Below the pieces are notes generated by a model. That model worked only from the letters and a program-made list of their open reading frames with translations, ran no database searches and was not told where the DNA came from. This document shows, in pieces, positions 21,801 through 34,120 of a stretch of DNA of 64,000 bases (positions within the stretch are counted from its first letter, which is position 1; the number at the start of each line of letters is the position of its first letter). Source of the DNA: Liquidambar formosana (lineage: Eukaryota > Streptophyta > Magnoliopsida > Saxifragales > Altingiaceae); NCBI GenBank assembly GCA_039720395.1, contig CM077833.1, positions 16,243,133 through 16,307,132 on the forward strand, given 5' to 3'. A program made the position numbers and the translations under genes.

Positions 21801-22545
21801 ATTTCTATTTTTTTATTTTGGTACAATCAAGAGCATCCAATCCAACACCATACGACGAGCCTTGTAGTCTAGGTGCTACCTCTTCCCTTTTTTGACGGGG
21901 TAGGTGGGGGGATCTTGACTCTGCTTTCTGAAAATTTGGACTGGATGCAAAAAAGCTTTTTGAAATGATTCCATTTTTTTGTTTTTTTTTTGAGTTGCTA
22001 AGAATTCAACTTGGCCCTAAAGTTCTCAATTTATTATTTCTATGGAACCTGCACTATAATTTCAATTTGACCCCAATTAGCCTACAACAACTTCCCCTAC
22101 CCAACCAAATAAATAGATAAATAAAATCTGAAATCTCCGATAGTTTCTTTCACTAATGCTTGAATTTCAATGTTATATATTGAACTGGATGAATACAGAA
22201 CTGCGTATGCCATGCTTATTGAATTCCTTACAAAAAAAACTGGTGGTATATGGTCAGAATCTATCATGTTAAACTAATTTCAACCGATCTGTGTCGCAAC
22301 TACATGGGTTCAGTTAGGCAAGTCCTTTACAAACATGATATTGTGTCTGTAATAATTATCTGTTGGACATTATTTGGCTTCTTCATCTGGGATTTTTTCC
22401 AATTTTGTAACTGGGATATTGTTTAAGCAGATGGGCAATGTTCGGTTTTGCTGTTGGGATGCTAACAGAGTATGCAACAGGATCAGACTTTGTTGATCAA
22501 GTAAAGATCCTTCTCTCCAATTTCGGGATAATAGATCTAGAATGA
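18876..22545 (+). CDS. OHP2: One-helix protein 2 (OHP2/LIL6), chloroplast light-harvesting-like
   Basis: Coding exons are 18876-19315 and 22431-22545, giving 184 residues; the donor is GGCAG^GTACAG and the acceptor TAAGCAG^. Residues 1 to about 45 are Ser-rich and form a typical chloroplast transit peptide. SSQTEGPLRRP and a long Pro/Ser-rich stretch follow, then EFQRQMAKELQEYFRQKKLE, which is diagnostic of OHP2. The single membrane helix begins at EIANGRWAMFGF (residues 142-153), with Glu142, Asn145 and Arg147 matching the chlorophyll-binding pattern of light-harvesting proteins. The end, DQVKILLSNFG, also fits the family. In Arabidopsis OHP2 works with OHP1 and HCF244 in assembling the photosystem II reaction centre in thylakoids. 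Length is close to the Arabidopsis protein (172). The Pro-rich linker is longer, with ten consecutive Pro codons. The leader has a (CT)n tract at about 18748-18766. Confidence 0.95.
20041..20457. mobile_element. hAT-like non-autonomous element in the OHP2 intron
   Basis: The left end CAGGGACGGAGCCAGA and the reverse complement of the right end (CAAGGACGGTGGCAGA) are inverted repeats of the CAGGG type seen in hAT elements. The flanks GCGGCAAC (20033-20040) and GCGCCAAC (20458-20465) differ at one base and fit an 8-bp TSD. A diverged relative is at about 45755-46090. No coding sequence. Confidence 0.7.
20466..22430. other. Remainder of the OHP2 intron
   Basis: AT-rich intronic sequence with an A run at about 21500-21518 and no recognised gene. 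The last bases before the acceptor are T-rich. Confidence 0.5.
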
Positions 22546-25090
22546 TTCAGCTACTTGATCTCAATGCCATAGATACTTTCTGATTGCTGTAATTGATGTA
22601 CTCATGTCAAAATTTTCATCTGCAACTTCTTTGAGTAATTTGTTTAATCTTCATTTGCATAAATTACTTGATTTCCATAAGCTGTATCTTTGTTATCCAC
22701 TTGATTTCCAAGAATAGAAGTTACTTATTTTTGCTTTATACTTGCACCAAAAGTCATTGATGTCAATCTCAAGCTGTATGTTTTACTTGTTGGTTGTGTA
22801 AAGAGTATAAAAACAACTAATTCAAGCTAGCTTAATCCTGACTGTCTGGTGCCAGCTTCATGCATCCTTTTTTTGACAATGTGCTTTAACAGGAGGCATG
22901 TCGGTTAAATGTTGAAGTTAGAAAAATAAAATGTCTTTATTTTTTCCTCAAATGATTGTGTATACCATTAAAATATTGCGGTTTATTTATCCTTGTGACC
23001 ATGTATATATACATCATTACATCCTGTAACCTCCACAACCCAAACCCCCACCCCCATTCTCTCCCTCTCCCTCTTTCTTTTTTGGTTTCTATTTTGTTCC
23101 TCCCTCCTCCCTCTTCCCTCTTCTGTCTCACACTGTCCTCTGACGAATTGTTGAGTTGAGAGAGATAAAAGGGAGTGTTTGAGACATGCTACCAGTCTCC
23201 CACATGTCCTTTTACAGTGTGGACAAAGGGAGTTTATTTTATTTTATTTTAAATTGAAATTGAGTCATTCTATTTTCCTTTTAGTCTAATTTGAAGGCAG
23301 AAATGTGTGCTTTAGAATGGTGTCGAAAAAGAATTTGAATGATCACTACAATTTTGGTAGTGAAGAATTGAAATAATGTTTTCAGAATATTTCAAAGTGA
23401 TCCTATACACAGGATGAAAGACCCGCGCTAGGAAGACACAATGGTTTCATTTCAATTGCCACACAAATGTCCCTTCAGAGACATCAATTGAAACTAGAAA
23501 GAAATTGCTACACGAACACAACTAAAAAAAAATAAAAAAAATTCATTTCTACAGGTCGCCGATACACCCACCTTGGGAACTGTGGGTTCTTCCTTAATAC
23601 AGCAAAGGGGGGGCTCAGGTTCGTAACATTGGATGGAGGGTAGCTGGAATGGGATAAAAACAATTAGGGCATCTTTGGATGCCCAATGGAAAATGAGTGG
23701 CTTAATTAATTCTTGCAAAGCATTTGAAGATAAAATTCCATAAATCGGTGCCATCACCACAAAAAAAAATGATATGAGATCAATTTGAGATTTCTCAAAA
23801 TGAAGCATTTTAAATTCACTTCATTTGCCATGATAGCATTTACCTTGTTTTCGTTCTCTTGTTTGTAAATAGCCCATTCATGTTGATGAATTTCAGTATA
23901 AAATAGTACCTGAAACACAAATTCGAGTGGCAAATTCAATTACGAAATGTCAGCCCTTAGTGATACTTTGGCTTTACCATTTCTGGTTTGCCAAGCTGTA
24001 ACTAAAATTAGCACTTGGAAACTGTTCCAGGGAGTGGCTGGCTCTTTTTATTTGGGATTTTTGCCAAGAACACTAGAAAAAGTACTGTTTTTACTGGTGT
24101 AGGATGAACATTTCTAATGTTGTGAATCAGAATCTATTCCCGTCAACAAACATTTTGCAATGAAACTACATAATTATTGAAATAATCTATCTTGTTAGTC
24201 TTATAACTACAACAAAGTTTTAAGAATTTATATAAGGATGCTCTTCACACTATAACTTTGTACTTCTGGAAACATTAACATCCTCACCTAGGCGTAAACT
24301 TATTCCAAAAAGTTTTAATGGGGATTCATCTACTTCCTAATCTCAAAAAGGTTTGACACCATGTCATCAACATTGGTATTGTCTACTATTTTTCTCATAA
24401 AATTCCATTGTTATTTTTATTTTTCTCCAGTTGCAACTAGAAAACTTGGGAAGGAGTAATGAACGAACCCATTTTGACTGGGAAAGGGGTTAAATTCAGA
24501 CTTTTATGCGCTAATGTGTATATGTCTTCATATTTGAACATGTGGAGAAACACACATTCCAAATATGCTCCACACTAGGTATATTTAACGCTCTGTAAAT
24601 CGTATTCCCACTCTTGCTCACATGCTACAATCGGGGTACTTAAGTAGCATTTGGCTAAACTACCGATGTGGAGCTGCAACAGGATCCCTTTGAATGCTGT
24701 TGTGAAAATGCAAACCATAATTTTTCCAAGAAGAGAACCACCAACCACAATGCTCTGTGATAGTCATTCGTAAGGTAGACAGATCATGTTTTCCAAAATT
24801 CATATACAGGGATGAATAAATCATAGTTGTATACCACATCATATGCGACTATGATTTCTTTCTTTTTTTTCCCCTGTTTCACTAGTTCTCCCAACTTTAT
24901 TTCAAGTTGACTTTTCTATTTTGCTAATTAACAGAAGCATCTAAAGCAAATTAGCATAAATAATATATGTCTACCTTGCCATCTTGGCATAAAAATTCTG
25001 CAGCCCACAAAATGCATCTAATTTTCAACTGTGTATATCATGAAGAAGAGCTATACAGCTAAAGCCTATCAGCCTATCATGTCTAAACAT
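22546..25090. other. Intergenic between OHP2 and the tail-anchored protein gene
   Basis: Probable 3' UTR of OHP2 on the left. A C/T-rich block lies at about 23035-23135. No other gene is recognised. The stretch near 23660-23760 (GGGCATCTTTGG, AAAGCATTTGAAG) resembles part of the element at 25809-26119. Confidence 0.4.
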
Positions 25091-25336
25091 TTATTTAAAA
25101 AATGCAAATACAAGGGTAACCAAAAGTAACGCACAAAGGGCATACAATCCTTTTCGCAGATATTGCATCCTTGCCTCAAGTCTTCTAACACTAGCCTCAA
25201 CCCTTTCTATGCGTGCTTCCAGAATTGCGATCTGGGCTATGATCCTCACTGCATCACGGCCTAAGCCACCATCAGTATTTTGTAAGCTATCTTCATCCCT
25301 AGGTAAATCATCCTCCCACGCTTGGTAGCGACACAT
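25091..25336 (-). CDS. Small coiled-coil tail-anchored protein (OEP9-like?)
   Basis: The protein has 81 residues and starts MCRYQAWEDDLPRDED. Residues 1-28 are acidic and polar. Residues about 29-61 form a heptad-rich helix (IAQIAILEARIERVEASVRR), a likely coiled coil. Residues about 64-80 (LYALCALLLVTLVFAFF) form one hydrophobic segment followed only by Lys81. This is the layout of a tail-anchored protein. The upstream ATG at 25372 lies before a good acceptor (TTATAG^GAAGAA, exon start 25359), so the ATG at 25336 is the first in the spliced message apart from a four-codon uORF. The size and plan resemble the tail-anchored chloroplast outer-envelope proteins called OEP9 in Arabidopsis, but I cannot confirm that by sequence, so the function stays open. 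Confidence 0.6.
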   Translation of the reverse strand: MCRYQAWEDDLPRDEDSLQNTDGGLGRDAVRIIAQIAILEARIERVEASVRRLEARMQYLRKGLYALCALLLVTLVFAFFK

Positions 25337-25808
25337 TTTGACAGGTGATGTGCTTCTTCCTATAACAAACAAATTTCACAAAGTTGTGAATATTTCAACA
25401 TGATCATTATATGGTAAGCTAATCCCAAGACAAACCCTACGCTCCCACCTCACACCTTTTAAAGTGACAAATGGGATCAAAAGAACTCAGTCTTCCTTAC
25501 TGCAGAGCAGCTAATACGAATGTTCCCAAATGCCAATGTATGAAAACACAAGACTCTCATAAAAAACGCATATGGAGTCCAAATTTCTACCATACAAATA
25601 GAATAAAAGTAATGATAAGGCTAACACCCTCATACGACAGCAACTCTTCACAAACATTTTGATTCCATACGATGGACAGCATTGAATTTGGAGGAAAGCT
25701 CCGTGAAAAAATGCAGCCTTCTCTATTATAAAATCTTGGCAAACATTTTGTTAACTGCCCATTTAGAAACCACTTGAAATATAGAATTCAGTGAAGAGTT
25801 CATTTTTA

Positions 25809-26119
25809 GGGTGGGTTTGGTTATCCCATGAAAATTGAATGGCCCCCCTTCATTTTACAAAGCATTTGAAGGTACAAACTACAAAACCAGTACCTAGAAT
25901 GAGAAATGGGTCTGTTGGAGAACATTGGAGTGATCACCAAAACTGATGATACGGGGTCAGCTTTAAGGTTTTATGGAAATGTCACCATTACTAGAAGTTG
26001 TTTTGATGGTTGCCATTTTTCCATAATGACCCCATTTATTAAAGTGAACTTTTACATAAAAATTGTAAATCAAATACAATGGGACAATTCAAAATCCATG
26101 GGACAACCAAACAACGCCC
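25809..26119. mobile_element. Tourist-like MITE in the 5' UTR intron
   Basis: The left end GGGTGGGTTTGGTTATCCCATG and the reverse complement of the right end GGGCGTTGTTTGGTTGTCCCATGG are inverted repeats with the GGG..GTTTGG start typical of Tourist (PIF/Harbinger) MITEs. TTA precedes the left end and TAA follows the right end. Non-coding. Confidence 0.65.
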
Positions 26120-26538
26120 TAAAAAATCATGCCTTGCCAAAATTTAACCAAAATTTGGGATTTGTGCCACACCAAGTTTGCCCAAAAATTAATCAATCAA
26201 AACCATGATTGGAATATGAGAAAAAAGAACTAAGAATGGTTTCCTCCTACAGTCCCATTTTATTTTATTTTGTTTTTAAATTCTATGAGAGAAGAAGAAA
26301 TTTCAGTTGAACAAAGTGGTAGTTAACTCACAAGCAGACGAGGCATTCATTTGTGGTAATGATATACAAAAACATTCAATAAGGTACACTTAGGGTTTAT
26401 GGTTGAGTTATTTCTCTTGGAGTATGACATTCACATGAAGTAGGATCAGACTTCGTCAAGGTTTGTTTAAACATAGGAAGGAACCAAACAAAAAAAAAAA
26501 AAAAAAAAAAACATATAAGAAAGAAAAATGAAGCATAC

Positions 26539-26680
26539 CTTAGAGTGAGAGAGGGGAGAGGGTTTGGGACTTGGGACTTGGGACTTGGGACTTGGGAGGA
26601 ACCCAGATTCAAATGTTCTTCATGCTTTCTGGTTAGAGAGAAAAAAAGGGAGAGGGTTTAGGGAAAGAGAGAGAAGGGGT
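26539..26680 (-). promoter_or_regulatory. Probable 5' UTR exon of the tail-anchored protein gene
   Basis: Read on the minus strand this C/T-rich exon contains CTAAACCCT, a telo-box-like motif often found near starts of plant housekeeping genes. Four exact GGGACTT units (26566-26593, plus strand) follow, and then a donor CTCTAAG^GTATGC with the exon ending at 26539. An ATG opens a four-codon uORF that ends in TGA. The exon start is a guess. It would splice to 25359, an intron of about 1.2 kb. Confidence 0.45.
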
Positions 26681-26799
26681 TTAACACTCTAGCCACCGAG
26701 AGACCATTGGTTGAAAATTCAAGCCCCACTTCCAACTTTAAGGTCACGTGAGTTTGCACGTGACAATGTGTCTGACGTGTTCAAAATCTATTGGTCACA

Positions 26800-26841
<42 letters not shown>

Positions 26842-26877
26842 AGGCTCTTTTCTCTCTCTCTACCCGCCAGAAACGTG

Positions 26878-26886
26878 TATATAATA
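26878..26886 (+). promoter_or_regulatory. TATA box of the CDK-like kinase gene
   Basis: TATATAATA lies downstream of a (CT)n tract (about 26803-26836) and about 350 bases before the main ATG. The implied leader of about 320 bases contains two upstream ATGs, at 26938 and 27074. Confidence 0.5.
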
Positions 26887-27236
26887 TTTTGATCCCCCTA
26901 CCAGGCTACCAGGTCTTCCTTTCATCCCTTGCTCAAATGCCTCTCTTATTAAAACCTTTCATACACATACATCAAATTCAATTATTCAAGTCTCTTCTCA
27001 TTTAGCACAGCGGAGAAAGCTAGGAGTACCCGAAAGATTAAAAGATCCTCTTCAAAGCAAAATTCCAAAAAAAATGCCGGCCAAGGACGGCCAAACTCGG
27101 CACCTTCTTCTCCCATTTCTTTCTCTCTCCACCAAATGTCTTCCTCCTGTCCCTCTCTCTCTCCACCAATGCTACCCATTGGCTACCATTACTTTTATTC
27201 TTCACACACTAATCAATATTCAACAACAAAGCCATC

Positions 27237-30200
27237 ATGGGCTGTGTTCTAGGCAAGCCATCGATGAATTCGCCGCTGAGGGGCTTGCAGAAGTTGAAGC
27301 TGGAAAATGGGTATGCTGGGAAAGGAGGGAATATGGGTGCTCGAAGATCGACCGGTCACCGGAATATCGATAGGCCTTTTCGGGGGGGAACAAGGAATAA
27401 TAATGCTAATGGTGGATATGGATATGGTAGTCAAAAAGTTCGTAGAGAGGGAGAGATAGATGGTGGCGGTGGTGGAGGAAATGTTTCGCAGAGGAAGCAG
27501 GATCGAGGGGATGAAATTGTGGACGGGTGGCCTAAATGGCTCACTGATAATATTCCTAGAGAAGCTCTGGCTGGCTTGGTTCCCAGGAGTGCCGAATCCT
27601 ACGATAAGCTCGATAAGGTGAGACGTTTTTTGAATTTTACTTCGATTTTCATTATCTTGTGTTTTTTTAACCAATGCTTTCTCTGCTATGAATCATGGGT
27701 ATCGCTTAATTGATCAGATTCAAATGGGAATTTCATGTTCTGTTGAAGGTTTTGTTTGATTGAATAAACAAACCATAGGGAATTGGGTTTTAATGGGATG
27801 GTTGCTAGAAAAACTTGGAAACATTATATAATTTGAATCAATCATATGGGTTTTGTTGGATGAATTGCTGTTGCGACAAAGAAACCAGCTATTTGATGTG
27901 GTATAATGTTTGGTGTAATAGGTAGGCCAGGGAACCTATAGTAATGTGTATAAAGCTCGAGATAGGGCCACCGGAAAAATTGTTGCCCTCAAGAAGGTTC
28001 GTTTTGACACATCAGAACCTGAGAGTGTGAAATTTATGGCACGAGAGATAATGATACTACAGAGGTTGGATCATCCCAATATCGTGAAGCTTGAAGGGTT
28101 GGCCACATCTAGAATGCAATATAGTCTTTATCTGGTTTTCGATTTCATGCCATCGGATTTGGCAAGAGTTATCAGCCGTCCTGATGGGGGGCTAACTGAA
28201 CCGCAGGTCAAACTTTTCTCTCTGTGTCTGCGAGATTTCAGAAATTGGAAGTTTGAAGCCACAAATTTTCGTGGTTGCTAATTTGAATTGTTAATGCAGA
28301 TCAAGTGCTATATGCACCAACTGCTATCGGGTCTGCAGCACTGCCATGAAAGGGGAATTTTGCACCGAGACATTAAGGGATCCAACTTGTTGATCGATAA
28401 AAATGGGATGTTAAAGATTGGGGATTTTGGGCTTGCAAATTATTTTAATCCTCATGGAAAGCGTCATCTCACAAGCCGGGTTGTGACACTTTGGTACAGA
28501 GCACCTGAGCTATTATTAGGTGCTACAAATTATGGAGTTGGTATTGATCTTTGGAGTGCTGGATGCCTCTTGGCAGAGATGTTTGCTGGGAGGCCTATTA
28601 TGCCTGGTAGAACAGAGGTAATACATTTCATTTGGAGGTCATATTCATGTTTCGGCATCAATTTCGATTCAGATCTCATTTTCTGAAATATGGCCAAATT
28701 GTTGGGTTTTTGTATCGAAGTAATCGATCAAAACTCGAAACTAAAATGTCAAATTTTTTGAAATTATATCTAGATCCAAAACTTTAATCTACTTCTAAGC
28801 TAATACTTGGTCTTAGTCATGGTATTGGATATAATGATCTTACTCTTTTTTCACTAGTTTCTCTATTCATCGAGTTTCTATGCTTTCAGGTTGAGCAACT
28901 TCATAGGATTTTCAAGCTATGTGGTACACCGTCAGAGGATTATTGGAAAAAAATGAAGTTGTCAACAACCTTTCGACCACCCCATACATACAAACGCAGT
29001 TTATTTGAAGCTTTCAGGGAATTTCCCGAATCTTCTCTGGGTCTTTTGAGCAATCTTCTTGCTCTAGATCCTGGATATCGTGGCAGTGCATCTTCTGCTC
29101 TCCAGGATGAAGTAAGTGCTAATCAAAAGGCCTATCCAGTGCCTCAAACTTTGATTTTTTTTTTTTTTTTTTTGCATGTTGCTGGGGTTGTGATTCTCAA
29201 TAACAGATGCACGTTGTTTTACATTTTAATTAGAGTCATGTAATATTAGTATTTTTCAATATGCAACATTTTGCTAAAATAAATATGAAATTGCGGTAAT
29301 TTTTTATGGATAATATTTTGCCAATTGTTTGATTATTTTTACACTAGTGCTAATTTTTAATAGTTATTAATTTATGGTGGTCACCTGTCATTTGTAATGC
29401 CTTCTTCCAGCCATATCAATTCAATGAAAGAATGTGTTTGTGGGAGAGAGAAGGGGTAGGGTGGTCGACGTGGAAGTTGGTCATGCAAGGTGGCCAGATA
29501 GATGTTGTGTAGACCTTGGTGGGTCACCACCGGAGGGGATAGTTGGCGAGGAACCCCCAAAAGGGATTGTTGGTTAAGGACTTCCGGAGGGGTAGAGGAT
29601 CCCCAGAAGGGAACTCGACTGTTGGAGGAGGAGGTCCCCGAAGTAGAACTCCATTGTTGGAGAAGGTGATCCCCCGAGGGGAACTCTACTGTTGTTGGAG
29701 GAGGAATACCCTCGGAGTGGAACTCTATTGTTGGAGGAGGAGGACCTTGGAGGGGAACTCGATTGTCAACTGTGAGAAGAGACGGGATAGTTAAAGAGAT
29801 CATGTCAGAGGAGAGAGAAGAGTAGCGTGGTGGGAAAGGAGAGATCAGTGCGGTTTGCGAACTTAAGGTGTGATTTCAGCCTTTGGTAAGGTTTATTGTC
29901 CAATAAAACGTTGGAGATCAAGTCAAAGTAAATGCTCTATGAGTGAAGGTTAGGAGATGCATCTACCCTTCCTCCATCTTTGTTGTTAGTTGTTCTGTTG
30001 TGGGGTTCTCCGGTTAGTTATTGGTTTATTCTCCCCCGTTGAATTAGGCCAAGGATGGCCTTTTATAGTGCTGGGGTCTAGGGTGACCTAGTCGTAGGGT
30101 AGGTAGGTTAGCGTATCTGTGATCAACGAAAATAGCTCTACCAACCTACCCTAGGTAGGTCATAGTTCCCATGCCATGTCAGGGCTTCCATGTTTAGCCA

Positions 30201-33200
30201 ACCACCAAAGCAAATTTTTGAGTGATTGATGTAACATGTTTTCTAGGTTGCATCCTTTCTAACTACCTCAAACTGACTAAGGCAAGAGTGTTGATTCTCA
30301 ATGCCATGGGAGCAACTCCATGCCTTATAAAACCTTCTTTCTAGCCACTAAACAAAGGACCTCCAACTATCCTAAAGAGAAGTCGAGTTAAGGCATACGA
30401 CCTTGCCCAAACACCAAGCTCGAGTTCGAGTTCCCTAGGTACTACTCGACCTGGGCAAGCATTGGCTAGGGTGTGGTTCCACGGGGCAGTTTGAGAGGAC
30501 CGTAGTCAGGCCTCAACTCCCACTACGTGATGTAGCAAACGTCTGACTCGAAGAGGACATGAAGACCTACCTAGAGATAACTTAGGCATCTTGTTAGAGG
30601 GAGGTGTTTATCCTAAGATGGGCATCTTCGATGGAATAGGATGTTCTTGTTGAGAACATTTAGGCCGAAGGTGCTAAGTGAGGCATCTTTCTAAGGAAGG
30701 GCATTTCTCGAGGGAAGGTAGCTATATAGAAATGGGTGAGCAAGACATCCTTTTGGGGAAGGACATCTCCTGAAGGAAGGTAACCATCTGGAGAAAGGGC
30801 ATCATCTCTTAGGGGAGGTAGCCATTGGGAGGTGTGTGAGCCTCAACGAGGTTAGACATGCACGTTATGGGCACCTAGGTCGAGGGCACTAGGTAGAGTG
30901 AAGGTGCAGCGGAGCGGCCCTGAGGTGACTTATAGCATTATATTGCATTGTGTATGGCATCCCCCTAAGGGGCATCCTCCTCAAGTAGTATTCTGATTGA
31001 AGATGTGACACTGGTAAATTTTGACACCTCCGCGGAGAGAGGTAGGGAGTTAACGTGGCACCCCATGGGGTGATGGAGGAAGCAACCTTTGCAACTTCGC
31101 AGGGCAAGGTAAAGGTCGAGTTGGGGACTTCGTAGGGTGAGGTAAAGAGTGAGATTGGCAACCTCCAAAGAAGTGAGTTAGAGAACGGCTTTGAGCCTCA
31201 GGGTGAGCCCATGTCATCAGAGATAGCGGGCACGTGTCAAGTGCAACATTAGGCCACATGGCTACCTCCCATTGGACTAGGGGGCATATGTAAGCTTGTC
31301 ATTGGTTTGACGTGTCTGGTGAAATCCATGTATCAACAAATTGCATGCCAATCTATCAAAAATTGCACTAGTCCACAAGTTGGAAAATATAGTAGTAGCA
31401 TCAAAATATTGTGATTTTACTTTTTAACATTTGCAGTGATATGGTGTTAACTACCCTCAGCTATGTTTTTCCTTCATACAATTACACTCCTTTCCATAAT
31501 TTTGAAGCTCCAATTACAAAGTGCAACACATAAACATTAATAACTACAAAAGCTCCTCTGAATAACCATTTTGACCCATAAGCTTAGAGATTCTATTACA
31601 GTGCTTTATATACATTTCTCTAGCATTGCCTAACTTGAAGATCTTTCTGGGGTTGACCTTAATCTTGGACTACAACTTGGTTTCTTAATTTTCTATATTC
31701 AATTGATGGAAAAGGTTTTCTTTGTTAGCATATATGTGAAATATACCCCTGAAAGTCATAAACACGAGTGTAAATTAGTAGTCTTAAATTCATGTTTCTT
31801 TAAATGAGTTACAAGCAGAGCCTATCCCAAAATTTTATGCTGAGGAGAATCCTGTGCTTGCAGTTCTTTCACACCATCCCATTGGCATGTGATCTTTCAG
31901 GCCTACCAGTGATTAACAAAGAGGATGATGAGTCAAGTCAAGCTAATGAGCAGAGAAAGTAAGTTTACTGTCCAGATTTTATATATATCTGACGGCTATA
32001 AAATTAGCACCATGTCATCCCATCTTTATGCAAACACTAAGAATTACGAGTTACTACTGGACAATAAATGTTTATACCTCATGGAGTTAAGTTCAATATG
32101 TGCATAACAAGTGATCAACTGATCATTTATAAAAGTTGAGATTGGAAGATAATGTGTTTATCCCCTAAAGTCACATTTTTTAACTTCAATGTCATTTCCT
32201 CACATTCTTTAACTTACTTCTTTTATTTATTTATTGTTTTCAGAATCAATATTCTTGTTCGATGTTATGTCTTCCTTTTTTTCTTTTTTTTTTTTTTTTT
32301 TTTTGGGTTAAAAAAAAAAATTTATGTTCCTAGGGGAGCTGTGAACAACCTCAGCTGTGTTCACAGGGTTTGAATAAATGTAGGGAACTAAATATATACA
32401 CGTCAGATAATAGGTTTTAGCTTTTGACCAACCCAAACAGATCATCATTATTAAAATACATATTTTACCATTAAAACAATTTTCAATGGTATTGTTACAT
32501 TTTGAGAAAATATGAGTAGTAAAGGAAATGTGGATCAAGCGATCAACTGTTATGCTAAAAAAGCCAAAAAAGAATATAGATGACTCAAATTTGATTACCT
32601 GTTCACTCTATATTATGGAAGAAAGAGTTCACCTTGTGATGACTTCGACTTATTAGTTTAATTATGTTGCAATCCTTTACATAAGAATAATCTATGCTGA
32701 GGCTTTAGGGTTTTTTATTTAATTGGTACAAATATCTCATTACTTTTTCTCTTTCTTATAGATACCGGAATTCTAAAATGAAACAACGGGCTCGAACACA
32801 TCGTGAGCGTAGGAAAAAGGATGTAGTTATTGAAGTTGTGCAAGAAGACTTTGGATCTCTTAAAGAGGTATGGGTCTTCAACTTTATTTTTTATCTTTTC
32901 TTTATTCTTTCTTTTTGGAAATCCCATACTACATTTTTTTTGGCCAAGTAAATTCCATTTAGACATGTGTTTTGATTGGTTACTGTATATATAATAATCA
33001 AAATATTGTTCAAGCCTTGTCTCAAGTGAAATCCAACAAATTTTTGGTTCTAAACTGAGGCGAATCAACATTGCATGTTTATGATAATGACAAATTGAAG
33101 GGTCCTCTACTATCGTTGAAATTGCAATCCTATCACACATCACAGCCCATCACGTTCCAAACTGGAGAGCTGCTGTCTAATTTCACTTCCTCCCCTCCCC

Positions 33201-33706
33201 AACTTAAAAAAATTTAAAAACTAACAAACAAGGAGGCACTCCTAAAGTGTGAGTTTTGGGCATTGTGTTTTGGGTGCTATTGCAACGATTGGTAGGGTAT
33301 GAATTCGCAATGAAGGTGGCATGTTATAATGAAATATATGTTCTGTCAGGAGGTGGAGAAGAGTGCAGAGCCTAATGTCCACAACCAAGAGCCAGGAAGC
33401 AGTAGAAGCAGCGGAGGTAGTACCTCCTCTGGTGTAAAGCCGACACGTAGAGAATTAAGCCCACCTTTCTTGCTCTCTCCAGTTGCGTCTCCTCATCAAA
33501 AGATGTCCCCAAGAACCCAAGGCCATCCTAATGCTAGCCAGAACATTAAGAACATGCCTCCGTTACCCACCTCCAAAACAAGAAACACCAACTACAACAA
33601 AGAGAATGGTAATCGATTCAATCAGGTCCACAGGTCTGCCTCCACTAGAGAATTCCGAAAGGTCGATCAAAGGAAGCATTTAAAGCTTTATGCAGTGGAT
33701 GATTAG
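27237..33706 (+). CDS. CDK-like Ser/Thr protein kinase, MGC acylated, seven exons
   Basis: Exons are 27237-27617, 27922-28206, 28300-28617, 28890-29111, 31864-31958, 32762-32867 and 33350-33706, giving 587 residues with frame kept at every junction. The MGC start is a myristoylation plus palmitoylation signal, so membrane location is likely. The kinase domain starts about residue 125: glycine loop GQGTYSNVY, Lys151 in VALKK, HRDIKGSN with Asp246, DFG at 264-266, TLWYRAPELLLG and DLWSAGCLLAEM. All catalytic residues are present. The 'PSTAIRE' helix position reads ESVKFMAREI, and the domain continues through LACDLSGLP. The Ser/Arg-rich tail (KQRARTHRERRKK) is typical of the plant subgroup that includes At1g54610 and At1g18670 (IBS1). 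These lack a proven cyclin partner. The fourth intron is 2.75 kb and carries an inserted GC-rich block. Confidence 0.93.
29440..31335. mobile_element. GC-rich insertion in kinase intron 4, probable LTR remnant
   Basis: This block of about 1.9 kb is much richer in G and C than the intron on either side and has no long conserved frame. It holds degenerate internal repeats: GGAACTC..TGTTGGAGGAGG at about 29600-29770, and AAGGGCATC..GGTAGCC at about 30690-30830. The right edge ends TGTATCAACA, a common 3' end of plant LTRs. The matching left edge and a TSD were not found, so the solo-LTR call is tentative. Confidence 0.45.
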
Positions 33707-34120
33707 GCCACTTGAGAGTACCACTTCAACTATTGTTTCTAAGTCATCGGTTGCTGTTATCTTTAAATTTTGTTTTTGGTTCAATTTTTTTTTTCTCTCC
33801 TCGTGGACCAAAGTGATCGATTATACAGTATGGTGTGCATTGTAACTGATCTGTGTCATTTTCTCCTGAGCTTGATCTTTTTGGTCTTATTATTGTAGAT
33901 TGAGAATTTTTCTGCTCAGTTTGGTATTTTGTCGGTTTCATGTAAGGGAACTAAGGAATGCAGTGAGAAGAAGAGGCAAGACTAACTGTACAATCTCTTG
34001 AGAATCAGTTTCCTAATGTGTGTGAGATTTTTTTCTTCTAGGTTTTATATTTTGGTAGATTTGAATGTTCAAATATGTTCTGTTAAATTTATTCTTCTGT
34101 TTATAATATATATATATATA
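33707..34120 (+). other. 3' UTR region of the kinase gene
   Basis: AT-rich sequence after the stop, with (TA)n at about 34107-34120 before the fold-back element. No polyadenylation site could be assigned with confidence. Confidence 0.4.

Noticed and set aside
27249..27674. Minus-strand frame of 141 residues
   Set aside because: Antisense shadow of kinase exon 1.
29381..29803. Minus-strand frame of 140 residues with repeats
   Set aside because: It translates the degenerate nucleotide repeats of the GC-rich insert; no family is recognised.
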